Shown here: in pieces, positions 28,439 to 39,203 of the stretch
Numbering within the stretch: the first letter of the stretch is position 1
How the letters are laid out: each line of letters begins with the position of its first letter
NCBI RefSeq assembly: GCF_004368965.1
Contig: NZ_SORO01000003.1
Location: 62,001 to 126,000, forward strand
Source of the DNA: Leptospira meyeri
GTDB taxonomy: Bacteria > Spirochaetota > Leptospiria > Leptospirales > Leptospiraceae
Reading direction: 5' to 3'
Length of the DNA: 64,000 nt
Program-made: the position numbers and the translations under genes
Notes under the pieces: generated by a model
What the model was told of the DNA's origin: nothing
Seen by the model: the letters and a program-made list of their open reading frames with translations, nothing else
The model's database searches: none

Positions 28439-29425
28439 CTACTTGTTTTGGGACGAACCGTTGCTTCCACCACAATCACGAATTTTTGCACCTGTGGAGA
28501 TGGCACCGGATTTTTGAAGCATTTGCTCCATCTTAACTTTGTTTTTACAATCTTCTTCGTCAAAGTCAAGGTTTGCCCCATCGAAATGGACTTCAAATGT
28601 ATCCGCAAGGACACGAAGTTCATCAAAAAAGAGGTAAACTGCTTCAGGCCCAGTGTTGTGTCTGGAGCGAATTTTAAACTGTTTGAAGATTAGGTTTCTT
28701 GTCGCAGGGAAAGCATTTGCCTCTTGCGGGATTCCTGGAGGGATGATGATGTGGAGAGGTCTCCAACCCACAAAGTCCAAAGATCCGAAAGGGAAAATAT
28801 GGCTATTCCCATTATAGTCTTCGATCCAACCTTCTAAATCGTATTCGTTACCACGTCCAAGAACCCAAACAGAAATGGCTTTTACATTTCCTGGAGCTTC
28901 AATTCCGTAAACTTTTTCGATTTTCTTTTTGTTGTCCGCATCGATATAAGGTCTTGCACGAGTGACTTCATATTCCGGAGCACGCGGAGGGCGAACGGTC
29001 ACTACGTTATTTCCAGGGAAAGTAAACTGAAACTTCACAGCCAAAACTTTTGCGTTTCCCGCATCTACGTTTTTGACATCTCCTGGTTTACCAGGAATCA
29101 GTTTCACTTCTCTCATCACAAGAGGTGATTTCACAGGATCATTGAGAACAGGTGAATATTTATTGTTCTCATCATATTTCATGTCTCCTGTACCATCTTT
29201 GTTCACACCATCTTTATCAGTGAAAACTTCCCAGCCAAATGGCGCAGAAGAAACGGGTGAGTCCCAAGATTCGATGGTAATGGCCTTGAGTTCCAGAGCT
29301 CCAATATCGTTTCCAATTGGTGTTGCCACTCCATTGGAAACTTTGTATTGCGCTTGTGCAAAACCAATCAGAGCGATGGACGATAGAGCAAGTAATGTTA
29401 GGATTTTTGTTTTTTTGTTTTCCAT
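28439..29425 (-). CDS. flaA1: Flagellar filament sheath protein FlaA1
   Basis: This is a 328-residue exported FlaA-family protein. The signal peptide is [20 protein letters not shown] then GFAQA, cleaved before QYKV. The family core includes [73 protein letters not shown] and [16 protein letters not shown]. FlaA proteins belong to the sheath of spirochaete periplasmic flagella. It is the longer of the two adjacent paralogues, as FlaA1 is in L. interrogans. The C-terminal tail (about residues 295-328) carries two cysteines and a Ser/Asn/Gly-rich end. It follows flaA2 after 16 nt and ends at a strong terminator. Confidence 0.92.
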   Translation of the reverse strand: MENKKTKILTLLALSSIALIGFAQAQYKVSNGVATPIGNDIGALELKAITIESWDSPVSSAPFGWEVFTDKDGVNKDGTGDMKYDENNKYSPVLNDPVKSPLVMREVKLIPGKPGDVKNVDAGNAKVLAVKFQFTFPGNNVVTVRPPRAPEYEVTRARPYIDADNKKKIEKVYGIEAPGNVKAISVWVLGRGNEYDLEGWIEDYNGNSHIFPFGSLDFVGWRPLHIIIPPGIPQEANAFPATRNLIFKQFKIRSRHNTGPEAVYLFFDELRVLADTFEVHFDGANLDFDEEDCKNKVKMEQMLQKSGAISTGAKIRDCGGSNGSSQNK

Positions 29426-29441
29426 TGTTCCTTTCTCCCGC

Positions 29442-30158
29442 TTACCAATTGTCCTTAATTTCAGATCCAGGATATTTTGCCTCAGATCTGTCCGTTCTCA
29501 CTTGGAGGTCATCTACATAAAAGTAAAAGTCCCCTGCTACTTCATGAACATCAGATGTCACAAAAAGAGAAACGAAATGAAGGTTTTTATCTAAAAGCGC
29601 AAATCTTGTACTTTGTGGAATAAAACCTGGAATGGTCGCAGTCAGTTTTCTCCATCCGAAGAAATCCAAACGACCCAAACGGATATTATGTGTTACGTCT
29701 TTATAATCTCTAAATTTTGCAAATAAAGTATGTCTGTACTTTCTTCCAAGAACCCAAACAGAGATTTGTCTTACTTTCCCTTTGATGATGTACTCATGCG
29801 GAGGGGATAATTCAACACGATCCAATCCCTTAGCAGCAAAATGTGTTTTGACTCCTAAAATATGGTTCTTTTCGACTTTATCACCGCCATCTTCTGGAAC
29901 AGTTTTTTCATCGAATACATCTTTGATGAGCCCGCGTTGAACGAGTTTCAAAGTTCTTGTTTCTCCGAGTGGAGTGGTAGCTTTGACTCTCCAATCCTCA
30001 GCCTCTTCAAAATCATCTAAAACGATTTTTCTAAGAGGGCTATCCTCATCATTTGCAGTGTTAGCTGTATTTTGTCCGCCAGTATCTGCCTGTGCGTACA
30101 ACATTCCTATTGAAAGGAAGAGGCCTAACAACAGTTTGGTCATTCCTAATTTCCCCAT
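29442..30158 (-). CDS. flaA2: Flagellar filament sheath protein FlaA2
   Basis: This protein has 238 residues from ATG 30158. That start has AGGAG eight bases upstream, inside the stop region of the PUR-domain gene; a GTG at 30167 is the alternative. The signal peptide [16 protein letters not shown] is followed by the mature protein. The FlaA core includes [58 protein letters not shown] and [15 protein letters not shown]. It pairs with FlaA1 in the flagellar sheath. In L. interrogans, loss of flaA2 also removes FlaA1 and abolishes motility, consistent with cotranscription. The gene is second in a three-gene minus-strand cluster. Confidence 0.92.
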   Translation of the reverse strand: MGKLGMTKLLLGLFLSIGMLYAQADTGGQNTANTANDEDSPLRKIVLDDFEEAEDWRVKATTPLGETRTLKLVQRGLIKDVFDEKTVPEDGGDKVEKNHILGVKTHFAAKGLDRVELSPPHEYIIKGKVRQISVWVLGRKYRHTLFAKFRDYKDVTHNIRLGRLDFFGWRKLTATIPGFIPQSTRFALLDKNLHFVSLFVTSDVHEVAGDFYFYVDDLQVRTDRSEAKYPGSEIKDNW

Positions 30159-30169
30159 GAAACTCACTC

Positions 30170-30409
30170 CTAAAAGGCTCCTAACTCCGGGTCTTTCGTA
30201 TTCTCATTATCGGATATCCGGCTTTTAAATTGATTCAAGATTTCGATCATTCGATCGATTCCTTCTGCCGGAAGAAAGATCGAGGATTTTTTGCTATTCG
30301 ACCATTCCGATACTTTCAGGTAGAATCCAGCCTGGTTTTTCTTCAAATCCACCAAGAAGGTCTTATTTTGTGTTACGATCTTCTCGGTTAGGATTTCGGG
30401 GTCCACCAT
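30170..30409 (-). CDS. PUR-domain nucleic-acid-binding protein (BpuR-like)
   Basis: This 79-residue protein is one PUR (Pur-alpha, DUF3276-like) repeat: ILTEKIVTQNKTFLVDLKKN, then GFYLKVSEWSNSKKSSIFLP and a helix IDRMIEILNQFKSRI. The order of beta sheet plus helix with aromatic and basic residues matches BpuR of Borrelia, which binds single-stranded and double-stranded nucleic acid and regulates expression. Its stop lies 12 nt before flaA2's ATG, and the flaA2 Shine-Dalgarno overlaps its TAG, so it heads the flaA2-flaA1 unit. A role in controlling flagellar sheath expression is my inference. The start is ATG 30409 with AAGGA four bases upstream. Confidence 0.82.
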   Translation of the reverse strand: MVDPEILTEKIVTQNKTFLVDLKKNQAGFYLKVSEWSNSKKSSIFLPAEGIDRMIEILNQFKSRISDNENTKDPELGAF

Positions 30410-30559
30410 GCATTCCTTCTCCCTGCCTACGTAAATAGTATCGGATTCCGAAACCCATTCCTTAGCTGTAATAGGAAGAAACTGAGGAATGGAAAAGGTT
30501 TTTTCGTTAGCAGTCGATAAAAAATCCCAATTTGTCTGAATTTTGTCTCTTTGGATCGA

Positions 30560-31030
30560 TTATGCGAATCGTTTCCTTAACTCCCGAGCATAGGCCAAGT
30601 CGTGGGTTAACTTTCGGAGTCTACGGATGTAATAATGGGTCACTTCTTTATAGAATTTGAGCTCCATTTCTTTGTTTTTAGAAAACATATCGTGCAAATC
30701 AGCGTAACGGAGTTCATATAGTTCAGAATTTTCTTTGGCTTCCACTTTGGCGGAACGTTTTTCATCATCAAAAAAAGGCAATTCCCCAAAATGGTCCCCT
30801 TCTCCGAGAGTGATGAGGTTCACGTCATCCCCGTGGCTTGTCGCTGTGGAAATTTGTAAAGTACCATACTTCACGATGTACATGGACTCGGCATCTTCGC
30901 CCATATCATACAAAACATTTCTAGGAGGCAGGTGGACTTCCCGAATTTTTTCAGCAATGTGTAACAGTTCGTCTTGGTTTAACTTTTGGAAGAGATATAT
31001 TTTTTTGAGACTCTCTACTTTAGTATTCAT
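30560..31030 (-). CDS. Single cyclic-nucleotide-binding-domain protein
   Basis: This is a 156-residue protein consisting of one CNB (Crp N-terminal) domain at about 8-125. The phosphate-binding cassette reads FGELPFFDDEKRSAKVEA, with Gly-Glu and Arg in the positions that contact cAMP or cGMP. No helix-turn-helix follows; the C-terminal 35 residues are a basic helix (YYIRRLRKLTHDLAYARELR). It may act as a cyclic nucleotide sensor working through a partner. The ATG 31030 has AGGAG at a good distance. The gene stands alone: 150 nt separate it from the PUR-domain gene and a divergent NarL-type gene lies upstream. Confidence 0.87.
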   Translation of the reverse strand: MNTKVESLKKIYLFQKLNQDELLHIAEKIREVHLPPRNVLYDMGEDAESMYIVKYGTLQISTATSHGDDVNLITLGEGDHFGELPFFDDEKRSAKVEAKENSELYELRYADLHDMFSKNKEMELKFYKEVTHYYIRRLRKLTHDLAYARELRKRFA

Positions 31031-31217
31031 TCATACTCCTAGGATTTCTCTGAAAATGGGGGAATTTAGCGAATTTGCAAGAGAAAATTAAGTAGAACGA
31101 CCCATGATTTTTTATGGACAAATGGGACGGGATAGTACTAATATTTTCAATTCTCCTCGTCTACTAGGGGGAAACGCTAGGGACAAAAGGTTCCTGGTTC
31201 CAAACAAAGGGAAATTT

Positions 31218-31838
31218 ATGACACCTAAAAAGAAGGTATTACTGGTTGAAGACCACGCCGTTACACGCGTTGGCGTAAAACATGTTGTGAACTCTTCGAC
31301 TGATTTTGAAGTCGTAGGGGAGGCGGAACATTCGTCTCAAATTGCCCCTCTCTTAAATGATACTAGGCCTGACTTTGTCCTCCTCGATCTGCGAATCCCG
31401 GGTGAAAACGTGCTCAATATGGTCAAGGATTGGAAAAAAGAACATCCCAATTTAAAAGTGGTCACCCTCACAATGCTCGATGAACAACCCATTGTTCATT
31501 CCGCAATTGAAGCTGGTGTGGATGGGTATCTTTTAAAGAGCGACGACCTAAGTAGTTTAACAAAGAACCTAAACGAAATTGCATCTGGAAAAACGGTTTA
31601 TTCCAAAAATCTAAAACTCAGTTTCAACCGCAAACCCCAAGATGGAAAAGTAGCAAACAAAAAAGAAAAACAAATTTTGACCCTTCTTGGACACGGAAAA
31701 ACTTACCAAGAAATTGGAACAGAAATTGGACTTTCAAAACGAACAGTGGAATACCATGTCGGTCGTCTAAAAGACAGGTTCAATGCCAAAACGGTAGCAG
31801 AACTCATCGGACGTGCCAAAGAACAAATGTTAATCTAA
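31218..31838 (+). CDS. NarL/FixJ-family response regulator
   Basis: This protein has 206 residues from ATG 31218, preceded by AAAGGGAAATTT. Further upstream codons would add 38 residues that do not look like a receiver. The receiver has Glu11-Asp12 in LLVEDHAVTR, the acceptor Asp57 in FVLLDLRIPG, and Lys107 in GYLLKSDD, so it is complete. The C-terminal LuxR helix-turn-helix reads EKQILTLLGHGKTYQEIGTE and GLSKRTVEYHVGRLKDRF. It is probably a DNA-binding transcription regulator. A hybrid sensor kinase on the opposite strand shares its stop codon region (CTAA, 31835-31838), making it a plausible partner, but this is inference. Confidence 0.93.
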   Translation: MTPKKKVLLVEDHAVTRVGVKHVVNSSTDFEVVGEAEHSSQIAPLLNDTRPDFVLLDLRIPGENVLNMVKDWKKEHPNLKVVTLTMLDEQPIVHSAIEAGVDGYLLKSDDLSSLTKNLNEIASGKTVYSKNLKLSFNRKPQDGKVANKKEKQILTLLGHGKTYQEIGTEIGLSKRTVEYHVGRLKDRFNAKTVAELIGRAKEQMLI

Positions 31839-34252
31839 ACTTCTAGGTTTAACAGTCGTTTTACAGCCTCCACCATTTTTTCATCAGGGGATGTTTTTGT
31901 TAAAAAAGCATCCCCTCCGATTTCGATGACCGTTGTTTCTAGTTTATAACCAGTGTTAGGATCAGTATGTGAACTAGAAACCAGGAGAGAACGAATTTCT
32001 TCCATTTCCGAGTTGGAATACAAATCACGTAAAAAATCGAGTCCAGTTTTTTCTGGCATGGAATAATCCACGATGATGAGATCAGGTTTCAATCGGCCCA
32101 CAGACAAGAGTGCATGGTCTGGGTATTCCTCTTCCCAAAGGATACAAGGTAGATCTTTTAAAACTTTTCGGATTTGTTTTCGATAACCCGGATTGTCATC
32201 CAGAACCAAAACAATTTTCTCAAAGTTTGGAAGGAGTAACTCAACTGACGTTCCATGGTTTTCTTCCGAGCGTACGATGAGTTCCGCACCGTGACGTTCT
32301 GCCACTTCTTTACAAAAAGCAATCCCAACACCTGCTCCCATCTCATCAGCAGTTCCTTTGCGTACGAAAAGAAATCCTTCCTCGAGAATGTGTTCAGCCC
32401 AATACGGAGGCATTCCAATTCCCGTATCAATCACCTTCAAACTCCAATGTTTATTGGATTCTGTTAAAGAAATTTCTACTGTTCCCGATTCTTTTGTAAA
32501 TTTTACTGCATTGGTCAGTAAATTCCAGATTAAATGTTCAATTAAATTAGGATCCCCGATTCCAATGGAGGATTCTTCCATATGCGTGATGATTGTGATA
32601 TTTTTGGGACCAGCCATTTCTTGGACCCTTTCGATAAGTTGGTCCGTAATTTGGCGAAAATCAAAAAGTTGGTAATCAGGAAAGACCGATGCGTTTTGAA
32701 ACCGAGAGTATTTAATGAGTTCCTCTACCATACTGAGGATATTTTTTAGTCCGGTAGATGCCTCACCCAACACCTGTTTGGCTCTTTCAGGAGAAAGAGA
32801 AGGAGGAGATTCTGTAAGCAAATTGAAAACAGATGAAATTCCAAAGAGTGGAGATCGAATGTCATGAGAAACAATGGAGATAAATTTATCCTTTAATTCC
32901 CCTGTTTTTTCAGCTTTTTCTTTTTCTTTTTTTAATTCTAAAGTTTTCCATTCCACTTCTTTTCGTAAATTGAGTGTTAGGTATTCGGCTGTTTCCCAGG
33001 TATGTGCATTTTGTTTGGAGATCACAATGGCGAGGCACATACAAAAAATTGCAAAACCGAGTTCCGTGAGCATAGGCAAATCCCATCGTTTAAAAAAGAC
33101 AATGGAATCATAAATTGTTGCAGATAGGATGACGATCGTCCCAAACAGAATGATACTTCCAATGTATCTAGTTTCCTTTTCTAAACAAGAACGAAAGGAT
33201 GCAACCATAGCAAGGGTTAGAATGAAAGCCATGTAAGCTTGACTGAAGATTAGAAGTTTTGTGTATACCGCATACGGTGTGGTTAGGATCACTAAAAATT
33301 CTAAAAGAATGGGCAACAAAAGATACTTTTTGTATTTTTGTGGAAAAAAGTTTGTTTGGTTTTGAAAGAAAAACAAAAGACTAAAAACTTGGATTCCGCA
33401 AAAGGCAATGTATTCTAATCGGATCTGGAACATCTCAAGCCAATCGGAAGCCACAAACCAATCCCTTGACACTCGATCAAAGAGCAAAATGCGAATTAAC
33501 CAAGAAATACAAAGTAAGGAAAACCAAAGAGGAGATTTGTCTTTTTTCCGATGGATAAAAAGAAACAAATGAGAAAGTGCCAGGACAAAAAACGTAGCAA
33601 AGAAAAATGCTTTTTTTCGTTCCTTGAATCTTAGATACAAAAGGGTTTTTCCCACTTCACCAAGTACGGGGGAATAATATGGACCACCCCGAGAGTACAG
33701 GTAATTGGAAATTTGTAAGTAGATGACTGTGGACGGAGTGGCACGAAAAGAACGTGCCGTTTCTAAATAATAACCAATAGACCCTTCTTTGGTTTTGGAA
33801 ACCTTCCCCGCAGAACCAAGTAAAACAAGCCCTCTTTCTACGTTATGGTAATAAGCCCGGTAAGCAGAGGAAGTTTCCCTCAGATAAAACATTAGGTTGA
33901 TCGGTTCGTTTACCTTTAGTTTCAAACGATAGGTAACATATCCATGGGCGGGGAGGTTTTGGTTCACCCAGTAAGCGGGAACTGCTAATTTTGTAGGTTC
34001 CTTTTTCTCAAGAGCTTTGAATTCCTCCTCCGTTTCAGGGAGTTCTCCAGGAAAGGCATCCCACTCACCGGCGAGGGGAAAAGGATCCAAAGTTTTTGGG
34101 TCTTCCTGGGAAAGATCAAGAACACCCCCAGTAATGTTCTTCGCTTGAGCCAAGGATGGTATGGAGCGGTTGCATTGGAAAAAAACAGAAAAAAGAAGAG
34201 GAATCAGAATGTATTTCGAAAGAGAAAGGATAGGGAAACGTACCACATCCAA
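31835..34252 (-). CDS. Hybrid sensor histidine kinase (DISM 7TM type) with C-terminal receiver
   Basis: This 805-residue membrane kinase has an N-terminal export signal with a possible lipobox (SVFFQC) and a jelly-roll-like extracytoplasmic domain to about 195. Seven hydrophobic helices follow (about 205-410, for example KAFFFATFFVLALSHLFLFI). Then come a coiled linker, the DHp domain with His463 in IVSHDIRSPLFG, the ATPase domain (NLLTNAVKFTKESG, VIDTGIGMPP, GAGVGIAFCKEVAERHG), and a receiver with Asp729 in LIIVDYSMPEKTG. All catalytic residues are present. The domain plan fits DISM signalling proteins that sense a sugar or other small molecule. It converges on the NarL-type regulator gene with a 4-nt overlap. 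Confidence 0.92.
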   Translation of the reverse strand: MDVVRFPILSLSKYILIPLLFSVFFQCNRSIPSLAQAKNITGGVLDLSQEDPKTLDPFPLAGEWDAFPGELPETEEEFKALEKKEPTKLAVPAYWVNQNLPAHGYVTYRLKLKVNEPINLMFYLRETSSAYRAYYHNVERGLVLLGSAGKVSKTKEGSIGYYLETARSFRATPSTVIYLQISNYLYSRGGPYYSPVLGEVGKTLLYLRFKERKKAFFFATFFVLALSHLFLFIHRKKDKSPLWFSLLCISWLIRILLFDRVSRDWFVASDWLEMFQIRLEYIAFCGIQVFSLLFFFQNQTNFFPQKYKKYLLLPILLEFLVILTTPYAVYTKLLIFSQAYMAFILTLAMVASFRSCLEKETRYIGSIILFGTIVILSATIYDSIVFFKRWDLPMLTELGFAIFCMCLAIVISKQNAHTWETAEYLTLNLRKEVEWKTLELKKEKEKAEKTGELKDKFISIVSHDIRSPLFGISSVFNLLTESPPSLSPERAKQVLGEASTGLKNILSMVEELIKYSRFQNASVFPDYQLFDFRQITDQLIERVQEMAGPKNITIITHMEESSIGIGDPNLIEHLIWNLLTNAVKFTKESGTVEISLTESNKHWSLKVIDTGIGMPPYWAEHILEEGFLFVRKGTADEMGAGVGIAFCKEVAERHGAELIVRSEENHGTSVELLLPNFEKIVLVLDDNPGYRKQIRKVLKDLPCILWEEEYPDHALLSVGRLKPDLIIVDYSMPEKTGLDFLRDLYSNSEMEEIRSLLVSSSHTDPNTGYKLETTVIEIGGDAFLTKTSPDEKMVEAVKRLLNLEV

Positions 34253-34415
34253 ACCTTAAAAAGAATTTCGAAAAACTCAAACCATATTAGTACGAGTACG
34301 AGAAATTTATTCTTTCTGTCACGATTTCGTAGGTCGATTCCTCTCTTTTCCTCTGCCCTAGAATATATTGACGAAGGATTCAAAACCCCAAGGAATAGAG
34401 GATTCGGGGGAAGTA

Positions 34416-35999
34416 ATGACTAAAAAATCAGATGCATTTGTTTCAAAAATAAAGGAAGGGTATCCATCACAAGGTGCACTTTATCTCGGTTCTGGGATGT
34501 TTGATGGAGAGACATTTAAGGAAGCAAGTGTTTCCATCCCCCTCTCCACTCTCAATCGGCACGGACTCATCGCCGGTGCCACAGGAACCGGTAAAACCAA
34601 AACTTTACAACTTTTAACAGAAGGATTATCTGCATCAGGTGTTCCCGTAGTCCTTATGGACATCAAAGGAGACCTTTCAGGCCTTGCCGAGTCCGGTGAA
34701 GAAAATGATAAAATCAAAGAAAGAACGAAGGCTCTTGGAATCGATTGGAAACCTTCCTCCTTTCCAGTAGAATTTTTGTCCCTATCCAAAGAACCTGGGG
34801 TTCGCCTTCGGGCTACCATTGCCGAATTTGGTCCCGTCCTCATCTCTCGCATTTTAGAATTAAATGATACTCAAAGCAGTGTGGTTTCCCTTGTTTTCAA
34901 ATACTGTGATGATTTAGGGCTTCCGATTCTCGATACAAAAGATTTTAAAAAAGCCCTCCAATACATCAATGATGAAGGAAAAGAAGAATTAGAAAAAGAA
35001 TATGGAACTGTTTCTTCACAAAGTATTTCCATTATTTTACGAAAGCTAATCGAACTAGAAGGCCAAGGAGGAGAAGATTTTTTTGGGGAACCATCCTTTG
35101 ATGTAAATGATCTTTTGCACACAGAATCAAAAAAAGGAAATGTGTCTATCATTCGCCTAACAGATATCCAAACTAAACCTCGTCTCTTCTCTACTTTTAT
35201 GTTATCTCTTCTCACAGAAATATATGCGACCTTTCCAGAAGAAGGAGATTTAGAAAAACCGAAACTTGTTTTGTTTATTGATGAAGCGCATTTAGTGTTT
35301 GATGAAGCATCGAATGACTTACTCAAACAATTGGAAACAATGGTACGACTCATACGTTCCAAAGGTGTGGGTATAATCTTTTGTACCCAGTCTCCCACAG
35401 ACCTTCCTAAAGAAATTTTAGGACAGCTTGGTCTCAAAATCCAACATGCACTCAGGGCATTCACAGCAAACGACCGCAAGGCGATCAAAACCGCATCTGA
35501 AAATTATCCCGAAACAGAATTTTATGATACCAAGGAAGTCATCACCACACTGGGAATAGGTGAGGCTTTTATTACGGCCCTTAGCCCAAAAGGAAGTCCA
35601 ACCCCCCTAGTCCATACCCTACTTGCTCCACCTGCATCACGAATGGGAACTTTGAATTCGGACGAACTGGAATCAAAAATTAAAAAATCAGATCTTGTTA
35701 AAAAATACGAAACCACTCTGGATCGGGAAAGTGCTCACGAAATGCTTTCCAAAAAAATGGAAACCATCGCCGAAGAAACCGAAGCTGCCGAAGAAGAATC
35801 AGGCGAGAAAAGAACCAAATCCAAACGAGCCAAAGAAAAAGAAGACCCTAGTTTTGTGGAAACCCTTTCCAAAAACCCACTTGCCCGGGAAGTGGGCCGA
35901 ACCGTTGCCAAAGAGGTCACAAGGGGGCTTCTGGGAATGCTTGGGGTCACACCCAAACGAGGCTCTAAACGCAAAAAAACAGGACTTTTCGGCTTCTAG
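34416..35999 (+). CDS. HerA-like/DUF853 ATPase
   Basis: This protein has 527 residues from ATG 34416 (GGGGGAAGTA upstream); a TTG at 34368 is a weaker alternative. The Walker A is GATGTGKTKT (54-63), the Walker B LVLFIDEAHLVF is near 287, and the sensor-like IIFCTQSPTDLPKEILGQLG follows. DUF853 proteins are hexameric HerA/FtsK-type motors often annotated as helicases; their natural role is unknown. The last 90 residues (EEESGEKRTKSKRAKEKEDP, GLLGMLGVTPKRGSKRKKTG) are highly charged and basic, probably disordered, and could bind nucleic acid. It ends just before the groES operator region. Confidence 0.88.
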   Translation: MTKKSDAFVSKIKEGYPSQGALYLGSGMFDGETFKEASVSIPLSTLNRHGLIAGATGTGKTKTLQLLTEGLSASGVPVVLMDIKGDLSGLAESGEENDKIKERTKALGIDWKPSSFPVEFLSLSKEPGVRLRATIAEFGPVLISRILELNDTQSSVVSLVFKYCDDLGLPILDTKDFKKALQYINDEGKEELEKEYGTVSSQSISIILRKLIELEGQGGEDFFGEPSFDVNDLLHTESKKGNVSIIRLTDIQTKPRLFSTFMLSLLTEIYATFPEEGDLEKPKLVLFIDEAHLVFDEASNDLLKQLETMVRLIRSKGVGIIFCTQSPTDLPKEILGQLGLKIQHALRAFTANDRKAIKTASENYPETEFYDTKEVITTLGIGEAFITALSPKGSPTPLVHTLLAPPASRMGTLNSDELESKIKKSDLVKKYETTLDRESAHEMLSKKMETIAEETEAAEEESGEKRTKSKRAKEKEDPSFVETLSKNPLAREVGRTVAKEVTRGLLGMLGVTPKRGSKRKKTGLFGF

Positions 36000-36006
36000 A
36001 TTCAAA

Positions 36007-36033
36007 TTAGCACTCTTTGATTGAAAGTGCTTG
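36007..36033 (+). promoter_or_regulatory. CIRCE-like operator 1 (HrcA site) upstream of groES
   Basis: A perfect left half TTAGCACTC is followed by a 9-nt spacer and a degenerate right half AAGTGCTTG (consensus GAGTGCTAA). Its last three bases overlap the -35 element of the groES promoter. HrcA would be expected to bind here and block the polymerase. Confidence 0.75.
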
Positions 36034-36059
36034 ACGGTTCTTTCGACCAATCATTTTAT
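36031..36059 (+). promoter_or_regulatory. Sigma70-type promoter of groES-groEL
   Basis: TTGACG (36031-36036) and TTTTAT (36054-36059) are separated by exactly 17 nt. The predicted start of transcription is near 36066, just before the second CIRCE-like site, giving a leader of about 70 nt. Confidence 0.65.
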
Positions 36060-36070
36060 GGTTCTTGAGT

Positions 36071-36097
36071 TTAGCACTCTTTTCGAATTGTTGCTAA
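36071..36097 (+). promoter_or_regulatory. CIRCE-like operator 2 (HrcA site) in the groES leader
   Basis: A perfect TTAGCACTC, a 9-nt spacer and a degenerate TGTTGCTAA (6 of 9 matches) lie within a larger perfect inverted repeat: GAGTTTAGCA (36067-36076) and TGCTAAACTC (36092-36101). It starts just after the predicted transcription start, so it would also be in the mRNA 5' leader, where it could form a hairpin. Confidence 0.8.
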
Positions 36098-36136
36098 ACT
36101 CGGAATCATTAGTAGATTGCATACAAGGAGTTACTC

Positions 36137-36427
36137 ATGGCATCAATCAAACCTTTAGGCGACCGAGTGGTCGTAGAGCCAAAGAATGAGTCGGAAGAAA
36201 AAATCGGATCCATCATCGTACCGGACACAGCGAAAGAAAAACCACAAGAAGGGAAAGTCATCGCTGTTGGACAAGGTCGTTATGAAGACGGAAAACTCGT
36301 TCCTTTAGAAGTAAAGGTAGGAGATACAGTTCTCTACGGAAAATATTCTGGAACAGAGATCAAACAAGGCGGACGTGATCTACTCATCATCCGTGAAAGC
36401 GACATCCTCGGTGTTGTGACAAACTAA
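36137..36427 (+). CDS. groES: Co-chaperonin GroES
   Basis: This 96-residue GroES caps the GroEL ring during protein folding. It has the typical start [15 protein letters not shown], the mobile loop [20 protein letters not shown] that contacts GroEL, and the roof and body motifs [15 protein letters not shown] and [20 protein letters not shown]. The ATG at 36137 has a strong AAGGAG. groEL follows after 22 nt. The two CIRCE-like operators and the single promoter upstream predict heat-shock control by HrcA. Confidence 0.98.
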   Translation: MASIKPLGDRVVVEPKNESEEKIGSIIVPDTAKEKPQEGKVIAVGQGRYEDGKLVPLEVKVGDTVLYGKYSGTEIKQGGRDLLIIRESDILGVVTN

Positions 36428-36443
36428 TTATAGAAGGAAATAA

Positions 36444-38096
<1,653 letters not shown>

Positions 38097-38132
38097 ATCA
38101 TCCCCTATTCTCTTCTGAACAATCTGTTCATT

Positions 38133-38169
38133 AAAAAAGCCTAAGTGGAATTCCGCTTAGGCTTTTTTT
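38133..38169 (+). terminator. Rho-independent terminator after groEL
   Basis: AAAAAAGCCTAAG and CTTAGGCTTTTTTT form a stem whose core is an almost complete palindrome around GGAATTCC, with a T tract on either strand. It probably ends groESL, and may also serve the convergent SGNH hydrolase gene (stop at 38202). Confidence 0.9.
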
Positions 38170-38201
38170 GTATAAAATCCAAAAGATTGAAATCGATTAT
38201 A

Positions 38202-39203
38202 TTACAATCCTTTGTATTTACCTTGCATGATTTGTTGGATTTGTTCTGGGAGTGCTAAGGACTTTTCTGCTTCTGAACTTAAAGGAGTAGATAAACTTTT
38301 CGTTTCTCCTAGAGAAAAATCAGAACAAGGGCTACTTGGCATAGAAGGCATTTTCTTAATGGCTCGAACCCAAGAACAAGCCATTTTTTGATAACCAGCG
38401 GAACTTGGATGGACTCCATCAAATGAATAATCTGATGAAGATGTAAGTGCATCATACATATCTACAATCACAATTTGATTTGGAAAACCAATTACTGTTT
38501 TTGTCAATTGGTTCGAAATCCATTGGTTATACTTTTCAACCATTGGATTCAAAACGGAATAATCTTTACAAGTTGTGCAGGTGGAAGCCGGTTTCATGAA
38601 TCTTACAATTTGCGCCACGTAAATGGTTGTAGCGGGATTTTGATTGATTAAGTTCATTACAATGTTTGTTAAGTTAACTGTTGCCGAGCTTACGGGCTGC
38701 CCTTGGATCAAATCGTTTGTTCCCGCATGTACTAAAGTGATGTCAGCTATACTCGGTAAAGCTGCAATAGGTGCAAGTTGATCGGTTCGAAATCCTGGAT
38801 AACCATCATGCGACATGGAATTCGTGCTCCATTGAATTGCGTTTGATCCTCCACACTGATAGCCAATCGTTCCAAAAACAAACTGATTGGCAGGCTGTAG
38901 GGCCAAAGCGGTCATCCATGCTCGGTATCCCCCTCCCCATTCTTGCACTGCGCAGGGCGAACACGTCTGAATGTGACCACCATTATTAATTGTTGTCATA
39001 CAAAAACCAGGTATTCCATAACACTGAACAAATCCGTACCCAAATGTAATCGAATCACCAAACTGACGAATGATGGGATAATTGGCAGAAGATAGTTTAG
39101 AGGGTGTTGGTTCTGCTGAAATGTGGGTTTGCCTAGACAAACCAAATAGAATAAACCCGAATAACAAAATTATTGGGAAGGAACGAAAAAAGCGGTTTTT
39201 CAT
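38202..39203 (-). CDS. Exported SGNH/GDSL-family hydrolase
   Basis: This protein has 333 residues from ATG 39203, which has GGAG five bases upstream. A signal peptide (FFRSFPIILLFGFILFGLS) leads to a serine esterase fold. The GDSL block is RQFGDSITFGYG with Ser51, HAGTNDLI supplies the oxyanion Asn, and SFDGVHPSSAGY carries Asp262 and His265 of the triad. The family removes acyl or acetyl groups from lipids or glycans; the substrate here is unknown. Six or more cysteines in the mature part suggest disulfides, fitting a periplasmic or secreted location. A 237-nt AT-rich gap upstream holds its promoter, which I cannot place, and a weak hairpin at 39397-39423. Confidence 0.9.
   Translation of the reverse strand: MKNRFFRSFPIILLFGFILFGLSRQTHISAEPTPSKLSSANYPIIRQFGDSITFGYGFVQCYGIPGFCMTTINNGGHIQTCSPCAVQEWGGGYRAWMTALALQPANQFVFGTIGYQCGGSNAIQWSTNSMSHDGYPGFRTDQLAPIAALPSIADITLVHAGTNDLIQGQPVSSATVNLTNIVMNLINQNPATTIYVAQIVRFMKPASTCTTCKDYSVLNPMVEKYNQWISNQLTKTVIGFPNQIVIVDMYDALTSSSDYSFDGVHPSSAGYQKMACSWVRAIKKMPSMPSSPCSDFSLGETKSLSTPLSSEAEKSLALPEQIQQIMQGKYKGL

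Noticed and set aside
30410..30559. Possible promoter TACTAT before the PUR-domain gene
   Set aside because: No -35 at proper spacing could be found, so it is not listed.
34871..35488. A 205-codon frame opposite the DUF853 ATPase
   Set aside because: The forward gene has Walker motifs throughout; the reverse frame has no recognisable domain or start signal.
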